From contig NZ_SLXW01000002.1 of assembly GCF_004341085.1 (NCBI RefSeq), forward strand, positions 1,054,001-1,118,000: a stretch of DNA of 64,000 nucleotides. Direction: 5' to 3'. A program made the translations under genes and the position numbers. The stretch is from Sphingomonas sp. PP-CE-1G-424. Lineage in GTDB: Bacteria > Pseudomonadota > Alphaproteobacteria > Sphingomonadales > Sphingomonadaceae. Position 1 is the stretch's first letter, and each line of letters starts with the position of its first letter. Below, in pieces: positions 61,842 to 64,000 of this stretch. Below the pieces are notes generated by a model. It ran no database searches and was not told the DNA's origin. It was given only the letters and a program-made list of their open reading frames with translations.

Positions 61842-62324
61842 ATGATCCTGCTGTCACTTCTCCTCGCCGCCGGTCAGGTCACCCCGGTCCAGCCAATCGT
61901 CAAGGGCACCGGACTGCCGCCGGCGCCCCTGACCGAAGACGCCGGCGTCATGGTCCCGATCGATGCGCTTTTCGCCGCGCTGGCCGCGCGTGACGGCCAG
62001 GCGATCCTCGCCCAGGTCCGCCCCGACGGCGGCGCCACCGTCGCCGAGGAAAAGCCCGACGGCACGCGCACCGTCCGTCGCATGGGCTGGCCCGAGTTCG
62101 CGGCCATGATCAAGCCCGGCCCCGAACGCTACGCCGAACGGCTGACCGATCCCGCGGTCGACATCGACGGCGATATCGCGATGGTCTGGTCGCCCTACGT
62201 CTTCACGATCGACGGCAAGGTCTCGCATTGTGGCATCGACCATTTCGACATGGTCCGCGAAGCCGGCCGCTGGAAGATCGCCAACCTCACCTGGTCGAAG
62301 CGCACCACCGGCTGCGCGAACTGA
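61842..62324 (+). CDS. Exported NTF2/SnoaL-like protein
   Basis: A 160-residue protein with a short N-terminal hydrophobic stretch (MILLSLLLAAGQVTPVQP) and a cone-shaped NTF2-like domain (ALFAALAARDGQAILAQVRP, WSPYVFTIDGKVSHCGIDHF, WKIANLTWSKR). It sits between the two carboxylase subunit genes, 4 nt after liuB, so it is probably co-expressed, but a role in leucine breakdown is not evident. Confidence 0.75.
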   Translation: MILLSLLLAAGQVTPVQPIVKGTGLPPAPLTEDAGVMVPIDALFAALAARDGQAILAQVRPDGGATVAEEKPDGTRTVRRMGWPEFAAMIKPGPERYAERLTDPAVDIDGDIAMVWSPYVFTIDGKVSHCGIDHFDMVREAGRWKIANLTWSKRTTGCAN

Positions 62325-62483
62325 CATGCTCTGTCCTACACCGCCCGCATCGGCCTATGCCGGGATCGCCATGCTGAAACAGCCGATCCCGTCCGCCGAA
62401 ACCCGACCCCGCGCCGCCGTTTCGAACGCGAAGTGCACATCGCGTGGGCGTCTACACTTTCTATACTTCACTCGGCTAAACCG

Positions 62484-64000
62484 ATGATCGAATCGCTCCT
62501 GATCGCCAACCGCGGCGAGATCGCCTGCCGCATCATCCGTACCGCAAGGGCGCTCGGCATCCGCACGATCGCGGTCTATTCGGACGCCGACGCGAACGCG
62601 CTCCACGTCCGCCAGGCCGACGAAGCCGTGCACATCGGCGCCTCCCCGGCGCGCGAAAGCTACCTCGTCGGCGACCGCTTCATCGCCGCCGCGAAGGCGA
62701 CCGGCGCGCAGGCTATCCACCCCGGCTACGGCTTCCTGTCCGAGAATGCCGACTTCGCCCAGGCCGTGCTCGACGCCGGCCTGATCTGGGTCGGCCCCAA
62801 CCCCGACAGCATCCGCGCGATGGGCCTGAAGGACGCGGCCAAACAGCGCATGATCGCCGCCGGCGTGCCCGTTACGCCGGGCTATCTCGGTGAGGACCAG
62901 TCCCCCGACCGTCTGAAGACGGAGGCCGACGCGATCGGCTATCCCGTACTGATCAAGGCAGTCGCCGGCGGCGGCGGCAAGGGCATGCGCCGCGTCGACA
63001 CCGCCGCCGACTTCGCCGACTCCCTCGTCTCCTGCCAGCGCGAGGCGGCCTCGTTGTTCGGCAACACCGACGTGCTGATCGAGAAATACATCCTCTCGCC
63101 GCGCCATATCGAGGTGCAAGTTTTCGGCGACAGCCACGGCAACGTCGTCCACCTGTTCGAACGCGACTGCTCGCTCCAGCGCCGCCACCAGAAGGTGATC
63201 GAGGAAGCGCCCGCACCCGGCATGGACGCCGCCACGCGCGAAGCGATCTGCGCCGCCGCGGTCAAAGCCGCCAAGGCAGTCGATTACGTCGGCGCCGGCA
63301 CGATCGAGTTCATCGCCGACGCCAGCGAAGGCCTCCGCGCCGACCGCATCTGGTTCATGGAAATGAACACGCGGTTGCAGGTCGAGCACCCGGTGACCGA
63401 AGAGATCACCGGCCAGGACCTCGTCGAATGGCAACTCCGCGTCGCGTCTGGCCAGCCCTTGCCCAAGCGCCAAGACGAGCTGGCGATCGACGGCTGGGCG
63501 ATGGAAGCGCGGCTCTATGCCGAGGATCCAGCCAAGGGGTTCCTGCCGTCGATCGGAACGCTCGAACGCTTCGATCTCGGCACCTCGGCCCGCGTCGATA
63601 CGGGGGTAGAGGAGGGCGCTGAAATCTCGCCCTTCTACGACCCGATGATCGCCAAGGTCATCGCCTGGGGCGAAGACCGCGAGACTGCCCGCGAAGCCCT
63701 CGCGTATGCGCTCGACGGCGCGGTCGTCTGGCCGGTCCGCTCCAACGCAGGGTTCCTCGTCGAGGCGCTAGACCATCCCGACTTCGTCGCGGGCACGCTC
63801 GACACCGGGCTGATCGCCCGCGAAGGCGACGCGCTCATGCCGCCGACGCACCCGACCGAAGAGGCGTTGGCCGATGCCGCAGGCGCGCTCGTCTCCGCCG
63901 ATCCGATCGCCGGCTTCCGTCTCAACGCCGCGCCGCGTCGTAGCGCGACGTTCCTGCTGGACGGCGAACCGGTCGAGGTCGATCTCGACGGACAGGCCGG
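62484..64000 (+). CDS. liuD: Methylcrotonyl-CoA carboxylase, biotin carboxylase subunit (partial)
   Basis: About 505 codons of the biotin-containing alpha subunit; the C-terminus with the biotinyl lysine lies outside the window. It has LLIANRGEIACRIIRTARAL, the ATP-grasp KAVAGGGGKGMRRV, ERDCSLQRRHQKVIEEAP and FMEMNTRLQVEHPVTEEITG. The context with liuA and liuB fixes the substrate as 3-methylcrotonyl-CoA rather than propionyl-CoA. The 159-nt gap before it shows no gene. Confidence 0.93.
   Translation, partial: MIESLLIANRGEIACRIIRTARALGIRTIAVYSDADANALHVRQADEAVHIGASPARESYLVGDRFIAAAKATGAQAIHPGYGFLSENADFAQAVLDAGLIWVGPNPDSIRAMGLKDAAKQRMIAAGVPVTPGYLGEDQSPDRLKTEADAIGYPVLIKAVAGGGGKGMRRVDTAADFADSLVSCQREAASLFGNTDVLIEKYILSPRHIEVQVFGDSHGNVVHLFERDCSLQRRHQKVIEEAPAPGMDAATREAICAAAVKAAKAVDYVGAGTIEFIADASEGLRADRIWFMEMNTRLQVEHPVTEEITGQDLVEWQLRVASGQPLPKRQDELAIDGWAMEARLYAEDPAKGFLPSIGTLERFDLGTSARVDTGVEEGAEISPFYDPMIAKVIAWGEDRETAREALAYALDGAVVWPVRSNAGFLVEALDHPDFVAGTLDTGLIAREGDALMPPTHPTEEALADAAGALVSADPIAGFRLNAAPRRSATFLLDGEPVEVDLDGQA

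Noticed and set aside
62325..62483. Short ORF before liuD
   Set aside because: The open frame has no ribosome binding site and no pattern; the gap is better read as a leader region.

Overview
The window is GC-rich chromosomal DNA from an alphaproteobacterium that looks like Sphingomonas or a close relative. The assignment is inference from gene content: the cobA/DUF2849/sulfite reductase block, a Tat-type malate:quinone oxidoreductase, a TonB-dependent receptor, TamA-TamB, and abundant palindromic intergenic repeats of the kind seen in sphingomonads. I see no phage, insertion sequence, plasmid function or CRISPR array. There is one tRNA gene, tRNA-Ser(UGA).

Layout. 1-2.5 kb: the minus-strand sulfite reductase (cut by the window edge), a DUF2849 protein and siroheme methyltransferase, for assimilatory sulfur reduction. 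2.6-8.5 kb: succinylglutamate semialdehyde dehydrogenase, SelO, an alpha/beta hydrolase, an SDR and a GH130 glycosidase or phosphorylase. 8.6-16.4 kb: malate:quinone oxidoreductase, a glycosyltransferase, a nitronate-monooxygenase-like flavoprotein, a LysE exporter, a 2-hydroxyacid dehydrogenase and an SH3 protein. 16.4-19.7 kb: a DUF559 nuclease gene embedded in palindromic repeats, a thiolase, and a prepilin peptidase group. 19.8-26.2 kb: the coupled tamA-tamB pair for outer-membrane protein assembly. 26.3-27.8 kb: a flavin monooxygenase.

27.8-32.5 kb is a signalling block: an AT-richer intergenic region with a tiny, well-signalled minus-strand ORF and strong hairpins, then an EAL phosphodiesterase, a hybrid histidine kinase with a TPR sensor region, and a stand-alone receiver. 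32.5-35.9 kb: a methyltransferase, ComF, glutaredoxin, a nitrilase-family amidase, DUF1178 and tRNA-Ser. 36.6-39.9 kb: an acyl-CoA-dehydrogenase-like protein, a PIG-L deacetylase, a NodS-like methyltransferase and a GT2 glycosyltransferase, which look like a small glycoconjugate pathway of unknown product. 40.2-52.5 kb is carbohydrate and stress metabolism: SDR plus GH15, Old Yellow Enzyme, and the tightly coupled treX-treZ-malQ-treY operon that converts glycogen-type glucan to trehalose. 52.5-58.8 kb: a TonB-dependent receptor with a palindromic operator inside its promoter, N-formylglutamate amidohydrolase, two transglutaminase-like proteins, a small protein and a Crp/Fnr regulator. 58.9-64 kb: leucine/isovalerate catabolism (isovaleryl-CoA dehydrogenase and both methylcrotonyl-CoA carboxylase subunits, the last cut by the window edge).

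Most of the window is ordinary core metabolism. The parts I find least explained are the tiny-ORF/hairpin locus at 27.96-28.20 kb beside the TPR-kinase operon, the repeat-embedded DUF559 gene at 16.4-16.9 kb, the acyl-CoA-dehydrogenase/PIG-L/methyltransferase/GT2 cluster with a 177-nt convergent gene overlap, and the repeat that carries the liuB ribosome binding site.
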